DNA of 36,534 nucleotides, from positions 1 through 36,534 of the forward strand of contig JAJXZS010000017.1 in the NCBI GenBank assembly GCA_021779955.1. The letters are read 5' to 3'. Both the position numbers and the translations under genes were made by a program. The notes beneath the pieces were generated by a model. The model was not told the origin of the DNA. It ran no database searches and worked only from the letters and a program-made list of their open reading frames with translations. Origin of the DNA: Chloroflexota bacterium. GTDB lineage: Bacteria; Chloroflexota; Anaerolineae; Anaerolineales; Anaerolineaceae. Positions 27,421 to 35,003 of this stretch are shown here, piece by piece. How positions within the stretch are numbered: position 1 is the first letter of the stretch; each line of letters begins with the position of its first letter.

Positions 27421-27891
27421 ATGAACAACAAACCGTCCTATTTAACCGCCGAAGGTGAAGCTAAGCTTCGCGCAGAACTGGAACAACTGAAAGGTCCAGG
27501 CCGCGATGCTTTGGCAAAGAGGTTGCGGACCGCCATTCAGCAAGGCGATCTATCCGAAAATGCCGATTACATCCAGGCCAAGGAAGACCAGGGCTTCCTT
27601 GAAGGCCGCATCCAGGAATTGACCCAGATTCTCAGCAACGTGATCATCATCGAGGAAGGCAACGGTCGCCATGAAACAGTCGAAATTGGTGCCAAGGTGA
27701 CCATCCAGGAAGATGAATTTCCCGAAGAAACTTATTTCATCGTTGGACCCCAGGAAGCTGATCCGCGCAACGGGCGCATTTCTCACAAATCTCCCATCGG
27801 CGAAGCTCTTTTGAACCACGCCGAGGGAGAGACCGTATCAGTGAGCACCCCTGCAGGTGAAATTCATCTCAAGATCAAAAAAATCGATTAG
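27421..27891 (+). CDS. greA: Transcription elongation factor GreA
   Basis: A 156-residue protein, the usual GreA length, that rescues backtracked RNA polymerase by stimulating transcript cleavage. The N-terminal coiled coil opens with YLTAEGEAKLRAELEQLK and carries the tip acidic residues in GDLSENADYIQAKEDQ. The C-terminal FKBP-like domain contains ISHKSPIGEALLNHAEGE. GGAG lies 5 bases before the ATG, and the gap to the preceding gene is 42 bases. A strong terminator begins 9 bases after the stop codon. Confidence 0.97.
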   Translation: MNNKPSYLTAEGEAKLRAELEQLKGPGRDALAKRLRTAIQQGDLSENADYIQAKEDQGFLEGRIQELTQILSNVIIIEEGNGRHETVEIGAKVTIQEDEFPEETYFIVGPQEADPRNGRISHKSPIGEALLNHAEGETVSVSTPAGEIHLKIKKID

Positions 27892-27899
27892 ATCATTCA

Positions 27900-27928
27900 A
27901 AAAGCCGAGGTCGTTGACCTCGGCTTTT
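27900..27928 (+). terminator. Bidirectional rho-independent terminator
   Basis: Perfect 13-bp arms AAAAGCCGAGGTC (27900-27912) and GACCTCGGCTTTT (27916-27928) with a 3-base GTT loop. The stem is GC-rich at its core and flanked by A and T runs, so it can end transcription from greA on the plus strand and from the convergent gene (27944-29038) on the minus strand. Confidence 0.95.
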
Positions 27929-27943
27929 CAATTCACATTTGAC

Positions 27944-29038
27944 TTAGTGCTTTGGGTAGACTGCGAGTTCGAGTGTCATCCTTTCGAAGAAGCTGCCGGA
28001 AGGCAGCGCGCCCTGGCCGTACACCTGCTCGATGACGTGCGCTTCCAATTGCAGTGTGGCAGTTTCGAGCAAAATCTTCTGCCCGGGTTCCACGAGGATC
28101 GGTTCGCCCTTCGACGCCAGCCGCTGCCGGATGGCAGGGTCGTTGATCGCATGCGAACTCATCAACACCTTGGTCACCGTCTGGATATCATTTTTATCGA
28201 ACAGCCATACTTCGAACGCTGTCACCTTCTTGGGGTCACCCACACCGATCGTGTCTGAAATGCCCACTCCGCACTCACCCAGGAACTCACCGGATGGGGC
28301 ATCGATACTGAACGAATCGTCGTACAGATCGTCGCCAATCACATAAGTCGTCACAAAGTGTGCAACAGGTCCTTCTGCTGGGCCGCTCACATGCGCGGGA
28401 ATCTGCGTCTCTTCCTCGGTATAGGATTTGGCATACATGTTTGCGTATTCGGGATCGTCACCTTGATCGGTATACTCATCTTCTGCTGCCGCCGGAGGAA
28501 CCTCATTGCGCGAGCGCCGGTTCTTGATCAGGAAGATGTACGCCAGTGCTCCGCCAATCAGCAGGAACGCTGCGCAAAGCACGCCAAGCAGCAAACTGGA
28601 AGTGCCGCCTTTGCTGGTTGCAGCTGTCGCAGTCGGTACGGGTACAACCGTGCCGGTTGCCTGGGCCACTCCGGTCGCAGCAGGCGTAGTGCCGAGCAAC
28701 GCAGCCTTCAACGCCAGCACAGACATGTCATCGGGAGCGTAATTGCAGCCGCCTTTTTGCAGGGTATCCAATAGGTAAGGAGATTTCTGCAAGCTCTCCC
28801 CCATTGCATCCAACCGTGCTTTGGCCAACTCGCCGTTTTGATTCACGCGGTACGAATCGACTACCATGCACAGGTATTGGTCCTTCAGGTCTTGCCTGAG
28901 GGTGCTGGCATCGAGATCCTTCCATTTGACGGGGAAGAGCCCCCAGCCCAGCACCGGTAGACCGATGATCAGACCGATCATCAGCCCGACAATGCCTGCA
29001 AATAGGGGTTTCTTGAGCAAATCGCGAATTTTGTCCAT
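27944..29038 (-). CDS. Two-TM membrane protein of unknown function
   Basis: Not recognised beyond a general resemblance to uncharacterised Chloroflexi proteins. It has 364 residues. A membrane helix lies at about 12-34 (LFAGIVGLMIGLIIGLPVLG), followed by an outside segment (about 35-145) with two cysteines and an Ala/Thr/Val-rich low-complexity linker. A second helix (about 148-170) is followed by a basic stop (KNRRSR), an acidic Glu/Asp/Tyr-rich linker, and a compact C-terminal domain (about 225-364), probably cytoplasmic, beginning VAHFVTTYVIGDD. It has its own promoter and the Shine-Dalgarno GGGAG 7 bases before the ATG. It faces greA across a shared terminator. Frame and codon use look genuine. 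Confidence 0.85.
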   Translation of the reverse strand: MDKIRDLLKKPLFAGIVGLMIGLIIGLPVLGWGLFPVKWKDLDASTLRQDLKDQYLCMVVDSYRVNQNGELAKARLDAMGESLQKSPYLLDTLQKGGCNYAPDDMSVLALKAALLGTTPAATGVAQATGTVVPVPTATAATSKGGTSSLLLGVLCAAFLLIGGALAYIFLIKNRRSRNEVPPAAAEDEYTDQGDDPEYANMYAKSYTEEETQIPAHVSGPAEGPVAHFVTTYVIGDDLYDDSFSIDAPSGEFLGECGVGISDTIGVGDPKKVTAFEVWLFDKNDIQTVTKVLMSSHAINDPAIRQRLASKGEPILVEPGQKILLETATLQLEAHVIEQVYGQGALPSGSFFERMTLELAVYPKH

Positions 29039-29050
29039 AATAGACTCCCG

Positions 29051-29065
29051 CAGGTTTCACACCTG
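29051..29065 (-). promoter_or_regulatory. Small leader hairpin before the two-TM protein gene
   Basis: CAGGT (29051-29055) and ACCTG (29061-29065) with a 5-base loop, just upstream of the GGGAG ribosome site. It could affect translation, but a 5-bp repeat can arise by chance. Confidence 0.3.
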
Positions 29066-29110
29066 GCACAAGAAATGACATGATCCTTCGACTAGTGTAG
29101 GTGATTTCTG

Positions 29111-29139
29111 TTTATAGGGCAACCAAAATCACTGATCAA
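29111..29139 (-). promoter_or_regulatory. Promoter of the two-TM protein gene
   Basis: On the minus strand TTGATC (29134-29139) and TATAAA (29111-29116) are 17 bases apart, in the gap between topA and the gene starting at 29038. The predicted leader is about 65 nt. Confidence 0.6.
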
Positions 29140-29152
29140 TTTGTTGCAAGTA

Positions 29153-31495
29153 TCATGCCTGTTCAGGATTCGCTGCTTCGATTTGTTCGGTCAAATACTT
29201 GTTTTGACAGTTGACACATTGTACTTCGCGTTTGTTGCTGGTGACCAGCAGTCCGCCGCAGTTCGGGCATGGTGTGGCGATCGGCTTTTTCCACGATGTG
29301 AAATCGCATGTTGGATAGTTGGCGCAGCCGTAGAATACTCTTCCTTTACGCGTCTTCCTCTCGACGAGCTCTCCGCCATCTTTCGGGCATTTCACGCCGA
29401 TCTTTTCCAGCAACGGCTCCGTATAATGGCATGTTGGGAAGTTGCTGCATCCGATGAACTTGCCAAATCGCCCATAACGCATGATTAACTCGTGACCGCA
29501 ATCCGGGCAAAGCCGGCCGATCTTCTCCGGCTCGGTTTTGGTTACAGGCATCTCTTCCTGTGCCTTCTTCAACTCAGGTTCGAAGCGCTTGTAGAAACCA
29601 CCGATCACTCTTTGCCACTGTTGTTCGCCGTTTGCCACCTCGTCCAGATATGTCTCCATGCGTGCAGTGAACTTGTAATCCACAATATCTGGGAAGTGAT
29701 CGACAAGCAGGTCGTTGACCAGGATACCCGTGTCTGAAGGTGAAAGCCGCTTGTTCTCGCGGACGACATATCCGCGCTGTTGGATCGTCGAAAGGATCGG
29801 AGCATAAGTCGAAGGCCTTCCGATTCCGTATTCCTCCAGGATCTGCACCAGCGATGCCTCGGTGTAGCGTGGAGGTGGTTGGGTAAAATGCTGTTCGGGC
29901 AGTAAGCGCAGCAGTTTTTGCGTTTGCCCTTCTTCCAGCCCTGCCGGAATTTTGATATTTTCACCCTCTTCGGGTCTGTAATCTTCATCAACCGCTTCTT
30001 CGTATACGATCAGGAACCCCGCAAACTTCAGCGTGGATCCCGACGAGCGGAAAAGATAGGCGTGATCCCTGCCCTTAGCTTCAATATCCACGGAAAGTGT
30101 GTCGTAGACAGCCTCTACCATTTGCGAGGCCACAAAGCGCTGCCAGACCAGTTGATACAATTTGAACTGCTCTGAGGTAAGCGACGCCTTGATCATGTCT
30201 GGCTGCCGTAGCACTGACGTCGGCCGGATGGCTTCGTGCGCTTCCTGCGCAGAGACGGCCCGGGTCTTGTACTGTGGAGCGCTTGCCGGCAGGAATCCTT
30301 CCCCGTATTGCTTCTTGATGAATTCACGCGTCTCATTCTGCGCAAGCTTCGATACATTTGTCGAATCAGTACGCATATACGTGATCAGCCCGCCGACACC
30401 TCCTTCACCCACATCCAGTCCTTCATACAACTGCTGGGCAATCATCATAGTCCGCCGTGCGGTGAAACCAAGCTTGCGTGAAGCTTCCTGCTGCAGTGTC
30501 GACGTAATGAACGGCGCCGCTGGCTTTCGCCTTCGCTCGCTCTTCTTGATCTTGCTGATGACGTAAAGCGCATGTTGCAGGTCATTTAGGTACGCATCTG
30601 CAGCTGCCTTGTCCTTCAGATCGGGCTCGGAATCGTTAATCTTGATCAGTTTCGCCAGGTAGGCATGATTCTTGTGATTTGGCGTCAGTTCTGCCTGGAT
30701 GCTCCAGTATTCCACGGGCACAAAAGCTTCGATCTCTTTTTCTCGTTCGACGATCAACCTCAACGCCACGGATTGCACACGTCCGGCAGAAAGCCTCGAG
30801 CGAACCTTCTCCCACAGAAGTGGGCTGAGAGAATAGCCCACCAGCCGGTCGAGGATGCGCCTTGCCTGCTGTGCGTCTACCAGGTTGCTGTCGATCTCGC
30901 GCGGATGGGCAAATGCATCTTCGATTGCCGGCTGCGTGATTTCGTGGAAAACCACACGCTGGCTGATCTGGGGATCGATCTCCGCAGCTTCCATCAAATG
31001 CCAGGCGATCGCCTCACCTTCGCGGTCAGGGTCTGTCGCCAGGTAAATCTGCTCTGCTTCTTTCGCCAGGGATTTGAGCTCCTTGACGATCTGCCGTTTT
31101 TCATTCGGTACGCGGTACTTGGGCTCGAAGTTGTTCTGGATATTTACAGATAATTCCGAGCGTAGCAGGTCGCGCACATGTCCTACGGAGGCGCGCACGG
31201 TATATCCCTTACCCAGGAAGCGTCCCACCGTCTTCGCCTTGGCTGGAGACTCTACGATAACCAGCTTTCCCTTACGTGGCTTTCCGTTGCCGTTCTTTCC
31301 ATTTCCGTTCCTTGGTTTTGCCTGCACCTCGGGCTTGACCAGTCCTTCATGCTCGGGAGTCTTCCCAAGCTTGTACATGGTCGTCCCGCACACGGGGCAT
31401 ACCCCGCGGGTTCCGGCAGCGCCGGCAGCCGTATATTCGGCAACCGGATTCTTCATTTCTCGTTTGGCCCTGCACTTTACACAATATGCTTCCAA
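29153..31495 (-). CDS. topA: DNA topoisomerase I with N-terminal zinc-ribbon extension
   Basis: A 780-residue type IA topoisomerase that relaxes negative supercoils. Residues 1-45 form an added zinc ribbon (Cys5, Cys8, Cys33, Cys36) resembling DUF5679, joined by a Gly/Asn/Lys-rich linker (about 60-77). The Toprim domain starts at about 78 (KLVIVESPAKAKTVGRFLG) with DPDREGEAIAWHL. The active-site tyrosine is Tyr373 in GLITYMRTDS. Three C-terminal zinc fingers follow (CPDCG...C, CPKDG...C, CPNCG...C). The start is TTG at 31495, with AGAGG 6 bases upstream; without it the zinc ribbon would be lost. It lies 11 bases behind the guanylyltransferase gene, in the rpsP-dprA operon. Confidence 0.96.
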   Translation of the reverse strand: MEAYCVKCRAKREMKNPVAEYTAAGAAGTRGVCPVCGTTMYKLGKTPEHEGLVKPEVQAKPRNGNGKNGNGKPRKGKLVIVESPAKAKTVGRFLGKGYTVRASVGHVRDLLRSELSVNIQNNFEPKYRVPNEKRQIVKELKSLAKEAEQIYLATDPDREGEAIAWHLMEAAEIDPQISQRVVFHEITQPAIEDAFAHPREIDSNLVDAQQARRILDRLVGYSLSPLLWEKVRSRLSAGRVQSVALRLIVEREKEIEAFVPVEYWSIQAELTPNHKNHAYLAKLIKINDSEPDLKDKAAADAYLNDLQHALYVISKIKKSERRRKPAAPFITSTLQQEASRKLGFTARRTMMIAQQLYEGLDVGEGGVGGLITYMRTDSTNVSKLAQNETREFIKKQYGEGFLPASAPQYKTRAVSAQEAHEAIRPTSVLRQPDMIKASLTSEQFKLYQLVWQRFVASQMVEAVYDTLSVDIEAKGRDHAYLFRSSGSTLKFAGFLIVYEEAVDEDYRPEEGENIKIPAGLEEGQTQKLLRLLPEQHFTQPPPRYTEASLVQILEEYGIGRPSTYAPILSTIQQRGYVVRENKRLSPSDTGILVNDLLVDHFPDIVDYKFTARMETYLDEVANGEQQWQRVIGGFYKRFEPELKKAQEEMPVTKTEPEKIGRLCPDCGHELIMRYGRFGKFIGCSNFPTCHYTEPLLEKIGVKCPKDGGELVERKTRKGRVFYGCANYPTCDFTSWKKPIATPCPNCGGLLVTSNKREVQCVNCQNKYLTEQIEAANPEQA

Positions 31496-31506
31496 TATCC
31501 GCCTCT

Positions 31507-32598
31507 TTACAGGTAAGGTGTTAGATGATGTTCCTTTAAATAGGTGACTAATTCTTTCACTCGTTGACTTTCATAGCGAGGGCAAATCAAAACAGCGTCA
31601 TTTGTATCAACAATGATCAAATTCTTCAAGCCCAAAGCAGCAACCAACCGCTTGGGACTATCTGAAGCAACCAGGTTGCCGCTCGAACCGAGTGAAATGG
31701 TATTTGCGTTCAGGCAAATATTCCCATCATCATCCACCGGCAGCACGTCGAATAACGAATCCCAGCTGCCCACATCGCTCCAGCCCAGTTGCGCAGCAGG
31801 CAGCACAACGGTCTTCTCGGACCGTTCCATGATCCCATAATCGATCGTCTCCGGCCGGATCGCGCCCCAGTTCTGCTTGAAAGACTCCGAGCTATGGTCC
31901 ACACCCAGTTCAGGCCGGATGGCCTCGATGGTCTCATGCAACTCCGGCATGTACCGGGCGAATTCTCCCAATATTACACCCGTTTTCCATACGAACATGC
32001 CCGAATTCCAGGTATACCCGCCATTTGCAATGAACCGGTGCGCCGTGACTTCGTCTGGCTTCTCGCTGAATGCCCTCACCTCGAACGCCTTGATTTCGTC
32101 GAACTCGCCCACTTCGGAACCCTGTTCGATGTAGCCGTATCCAGTCGACGCAAACGTGGGAGTGATCCCCAGGGTTACCAGATAGCCCCCCAGCGCGGCC
32201 GAATAACCTGCACGTAATAATGCCTGGAAAAGTGTGATGTTCTGGATCAAGTGATCGCCCGTCAGCACGGCCATCACGGCTTCAGGATCCTTCTTTTGCA
32301 GCGCACCGGCTGCCATCGCCACGACAGAAGCGGTTCCTCTCGGCATGGGCTCGATCAAATAATTCCCCTTGGGAATTTGCGGTACTTCCATTTCAAGCTC
32401 TTCCGCCTGGTCAGCGATCGTGACAACGTAAATGTGATCGAAGTCGAACACACCTTGCAGCCTGTCCACAGCGATTTGGAACAACGTCCTGTCGCCGAAG
32501 AGGCGCAGCATCTGCTTTGGCGTCGATTGACGCGAGAGTGGCCAAAGGCGCGTACCGCCACCCCCGGCCATGATCACTGCGTAATAGTGATTGTTCAT
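31507..32598 (-). CDS. manC: Mannose-1-phosphate guanylyltransferase
   Basis: A 363-residue nucleotidyltransferase making GDP-mannose from mannose-1-phosphate and GTP. The signature MAGGGGTRLWPLSR (10-23) with a following PKQ is that of the GDP-mannose pyrophosphorylase subgroup, supported by LTGDHLI, FSEKPD, WNSGMFVWK and DYGIMERSEK. It lacks the fused isomerase domain of bifunctional ManC proteins. It begins 1 base after the dprA stop and precedes topA by 11 bases, an odd place for a sugar gene. GDP-mannose could feed the glycosyltransferases elsewhere in this window. Confidence 0.93.
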   Translation of the reverse strand: MNNHYYAVIMAGGGGTRLWPLSRQSTPKQMLRLFGDRTLFQIAVDRLQGVFDFDHIYVVTIADQAEELEMEVPQIPKGNYLIEPMPRGTASVVAMAAGALQKKDPEAVMAVLTGDHLIQNITLFQALLRAGYSAALGGYLVTLGITPTFASTGYGYIEQGSEVGEFDEIKAFEVRAFSEKPDEVTAHRFIANGGYTWNSGMFVWKTGVILGEFARYMPELHETIEAIRPELGVDHSSESFKQNWGAIRPETIDYGIMERSEKTVVLPAAQLGWSDVGSWDSLFDVLPVDDDGNICLNANTISLGSSGNLVASDSPKRLVAALGLKNLIIVDTNDAVLICPRYESQRVKELVTYLKEHHLTPYL

Positions 32599-32599
32599 T

Positions 32600-33709
32600 T
32601 TAGCCCACCCGATAATTGGATTTTGCTTCCCTGGCAGCGACGTAATTCATCCCGCCAACCGAATTGACCATCCCCTTGAGTTCCATCATCGTGAGTGTAG
32701 CCGAGACTTCGTTCACAGGCAAGCCTGAAAGCTGGCAAATCGTATCGATGTGCGCGGGTTCATGACTCAAATACTTCAGAATCTTCTTCTCGTTCTCTGA
32801 GCCTGGCATCACCCGCCGTGTTTCGCGCATCTCAGGCAGCTTTTCCAGCTTCAGCACTTCCAAAATTTCCGCCATCTTGAGCAATGGACGAGCGCCTTCC
32901 TCGATCAACCGGTTCGTACCTGTGCTTTGCGCCGCAAGGATGCTCCCGGGTACTGCGAATACTTCGCGGCCCTGCTCGACGGCAAACTCGGCAGTGATTA
33001 ATGCCCCGCTCTTCTCGCCTGCTTCCACCACGATTGTTGCGAGTGATAACCCTGAGATGATCCGGTTTCGCGGCGGAAAATTTTGACTCTCCGGCGGCGT
33101 TCCTACCGCATAATCGCTGATCAGCGCCCCCGATTTCATAATCTCCTCGCTCAGCTTACGGTGTTCAGGCGGATACACAACATCCACACCGTTGCCAAGC
33201 ACCGCGATGGTTCTTCCGCCTGCCTGCAATGCTGACGAGTGCGCCACTGCGTCCACGCCTCTCGCCAGCCCGCTGATCACGGTGACTCCATTCAGCGCCA
33301 GGTATTTTGCCAGCTCGATCGCTACCTGCCTGCCATAAGGTGTCACCCGCCGAGTGCCAACGACGGCAACTGCCCAATCGTCAGCCATCTCGAATGACCC
33401 GCGCATGAACAATACCGGGGGTGCCTGGTTGATTTCCTTCAGCCGCCTTGGATAATTCGCATCTTCCCAGGTGATCACCTGGATTCCCTGCGTAGTAATC
33501 CGCTCGTAGAGTTCTTCCGGGTTCATCTGTTTTCGTAATGTGATCAGGTATTCAACTGCCTTTTGAGGTAATCCAGCCGCAAGCAGAGCACCCGCCGGTG
33601 CATTCCACGCAACTTCGAGCGAACCGAAGTAATCCAGCACGCTCTTTAAGCGGACCGCTCCGATGCCTTTTACGAGGTTGAATCCAACCCAGTAGCGCTT
33701 TGGGTCCAT
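32600..33709 (-). CDS. dprA: DNA processing protein DprA
   Basis: A 369-residue protein that binds incoming single-stranded DNA and loads RecA during natural transformation. The Rossmann-like DprA core has VVGTRRVTPYGR, ISGLARGVDAVAH, GNGVDVVYPPEH, FPPRNRIISGLS and EAGEKSGALITA. A C-terminal winged-helix domain (about 300-355) is present. AAGGGGAT precedes the ATG. The gap to rimM is 10 bases. Proximity to topA is common for dprA in bacteria; here a guanylyltransferase gene sits between them. Confidence 0.96.
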   Translation of the reverse strand: MDPKRYWVGFNLVKGIGAVRLKSVLDYFGSLEVAWNAPAGALLAAGLPQKAVEYLITLRKQMNPEELYERITTQGIQVITWEDANYPRRLKEINQAPPVLFMRGSFEMADDWAVAVVGTRRVTPYGRQVAIELAKYLALNGVTVISGLARGVDAVAHSSALQAGGRTIAVLGNGVDVVYPPEHRKLSEEIMKSGALISDYAVGTPPESQNFPPRNRIISGLSLATIVVEAGEKSGALITAEFAVEQGREVFAVPGSILAAQSTGTNRLIEEGARPLLKMAEILEVLKLEKLPEMRETRRVMPGSENEKKILKYLSHEPAHIDTICQLSGLPVNEVSATLTMMELKGMVNSVGGMNYVAAREAKSNYRVG

Positions 33710-33719
33710 TACTATCCCC

Positions 33720-34280
33720 TTAATCCCACTCAGGCGGTCGAACCACCATCTTATTCTCCGCCAGATCGATGCTCAACACCACCGACTTGATTGCCGGCAG
33801 CAAGATTTCTTTGCCGTTTTCACTCTTCACGACATAAACGTCGTTCGCGCCCGTCTGCAAGATCTCACTCAACGTACCTATCAGCTTCCCGGCCTCATCC
33901 ACCACTTTCACGCCCAAGATCTCGTGGTGATAGAACTCGCCTTCGGCAAGCCTGGGTGCGTCTTCGGTCAGTCCGAAGACCATCTGGTTGCGCAGAATGG
34001 ATGCCTCGTCACAATCGTCCAACCCATCGAAAGCGATCAGACCTGTATTCCTGTTGAATCTGAACGACCGCACGGTATAGCTCACATGCCTCGTTCCAAC
34101 GAACACCTGAGAGCCCACGTTGAATCGCTCAGGGAAATCCGTCAGGATGTCCATCAAGATTTCACCCAGCACCCCATGGGTTCGACGCAATTTGCCAATG
34201 GCTATGTACAAAGGCTCGCCTGTCTGGGGCGAGCCTGTGGGGGTTCTTTTTCGGTTTTTCGAACCAGACTGATCACTCAT
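33720..34280 (-). CDS. rimM: Ribosome maturation factor RimM
   Basis: A 186-residue 30S-assembly factor that binds ribosomal protein uS19. The N-terminal RimM domain opens with IAIGKLRRTHGVLGEI and the PRC-barrel domain includes HHEILGVKVVD, GANDVYVV and ILLPAIKSVV. The first 25 or so residues are a basic, low-complexity extension not expected in the family, and a 9-bp hairpin is encoded within it. The start is kept because it overlaps the khpA stop as ATGA. The next gene is dprA, not the usual trmD. Confidence 0.95.
   Translation of the reverse strand: MSDQSGSKNRKRTPTGSPQTGEPLYIAIGKLRRTHGVLGEILMDILTDFPERFNVGSQVFVGTRHVSYTVRSFRFNRNTGLIAFDGLDDCDEASILRNQMVFGLTEDAPRLAEGEFYHHEILGVKVVDEAGKLIGTLSEILQTGANDVYVVKSENGKEILLPAIKSVVLSIDLAENKMVVRPPEWD
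34212..34236. repeat. 9-bp perfect hairpin inside the 5' end of rimM
   Basis: AGGCTCGCC (34212-34220) and GGCGAGCCT (34228-34236) with a 7-base loop, at codons about 15-23 of rimM. In the plus direction it is followed by a T-rich stretch (TTCTTTTT begins about 10 bases later), so it could act as an antisense terminator; in the rimM direction only three T follow. It may fold in the mRNA and tune rimM translation. Confidence 0.6.
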
Positions 34281-34513
34281 CGAGGTTCAACCACATCCAG
34301 CGAAGCCTGCTTGCCTTCACGCGCAGCTGCAACTCGCAGCAAGATTCGCATGGCATTGGCAACCCGGCCGCCTTTGCCGATTACCCTTCCCATGTCATCT
34401 TTTGCCACGTGCAGTTCGAGGCTTTGCCTGCCGCCTTCACGATTCGTAGTTACAACTACTTGAGAAGGGTCGTCAACCAAAGATAGGGCAATATATTCCA
34501 CTAACTCTTTCAC
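34277..34513 (-). CDS. khpA: KH-domain RNA-binding protein KhpA
   Basis: A 78-residue single KH-domain protein that binds RNA and in other bacteria partners KhpB. The KH GxxG loop is IGKGG (about 45-49) in DMGRVIGKGGRVANAMR. The start is set at GTG 34513 because GAGGAGG lies just upstream and the protein then has the usual length; a frame 6 codons longer would begin before the ribosome site. It sits between rpsP and rimM, its usual place in many bacteria, and overlaps rimM by 4 bases. Confidence 0.94.
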   Translation of the reverse strand: MKELVEYIALSLVDDPSQVVVTTNREGGRQSLELHVAKDDMGRVIGKGGRVANAMRILLRVAAAREGKQASLDVVEPR

Positions 34514-34560
34514 TGTTCCTCCTCGTACCACGGATTTGAGTGGCGAATCTTCCTGTCTGA

Positions 34561-34896
34561 CTAGCCTTTGATGGCAGCGTTGCGCTTGTCGTTTGCTTCT
34601 TTCGCTTCGGCAAGCAAAACTTCCAACGCTTCGCCCTTCTTGTAGCGCTCGTATCGGTCTATCACACCTGCGCTCTTGAGCAGCTTCAACACCGATTCAC
34701 TTGGCTGGGCGCCGTTCTTCATCCATTCGAAGATCCTGTCTTCCTTGACATCGAATGTAAACGGGTTGGTCGTCGGAATATAGTTGCCAACGATCTCCAA
34801 AAAACGACCATCGCGGGGGCTTTCGATATCTGCGACCACAAGGCGATAGCTAGGCTGATGCCGTAATCCTGTCCGGCGTAAACGAATTCTTACCAT
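34561..34896 (-). CDS. rpsP: 30S ribosomal protein bS16
   Basis: A 111-residue ribosomal protein with the hallmark opening MVRIRLRRTGLRHQPSYRLV, then DSPRDGR-like sequence (ESPRDGRFLE), GNYIPTTNP and GAQPSESVLKLLKSAG. The C-terminal tail of about 30 residues is charged and slightly longer than in E. coli. AGGAGAG precedes the ATG. It is the first gene after its own promoter and heads khpA-rimM-dprA-manC-topA. Confidence 0.97.
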   Translation of the reverse strand: MVRIRLRRTGLRHQPSYRLVVADIESPRDGRFLEIVGNYIPTTNPFTFDVKEDRIFEWMKNGAQPSESVLKLLKSAGVIDRYERYKKGEALEVLLAEAKEANDKRNAAIKG

Positions 34897-34920
34897 CGAA
34901 CATCTCTCCTGATTCGAATC

Positions 34921-34949
34921 ATTATAATTTTAGTTGATGTTCTCAGAAC
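34921..34949 (-). promoter_or_regulatory. Promoter of rpsP with overlapping palindrome
   Basis: A perfect TATAAT on the minus strand (34921-34926) gives a start near 34914 and a short leader. The best -35 is TTCTGA, 16 bases upstream, a weak match. It lies inside the palindrome GTTCTCAGAAC (34939-34949), which could be an operator. Confidence 0.55.
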
Positions 34950-34956
34950 GCTGCGC

Positions 34957-34987
34957 TGGCGAGGGGCGCTGAAGGGGGCGCTTGCCA
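34957..34987. repeat. GC-rich repeats between ffh and rpsP
   Basis: GGGGCGCT occurs twice (34963-34970, 34975-34982), and TGGC/GCCA with GCGC/GCGC can pair as an interrupted stem (34957-34987). It follows the ffh stop but has no T-run, so a role as the ffh terminator is uncertain. Confidence 0.4.
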
Positions 34988-35003
34988 TCGTTTTGTACTT
35001 CGA

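Noticed and set aside
34514-34531. Longer start for khpA
   Set aside because: It begins upstream of the GAGGAGG ribosome site, which clearly serves the GTG at 34513.
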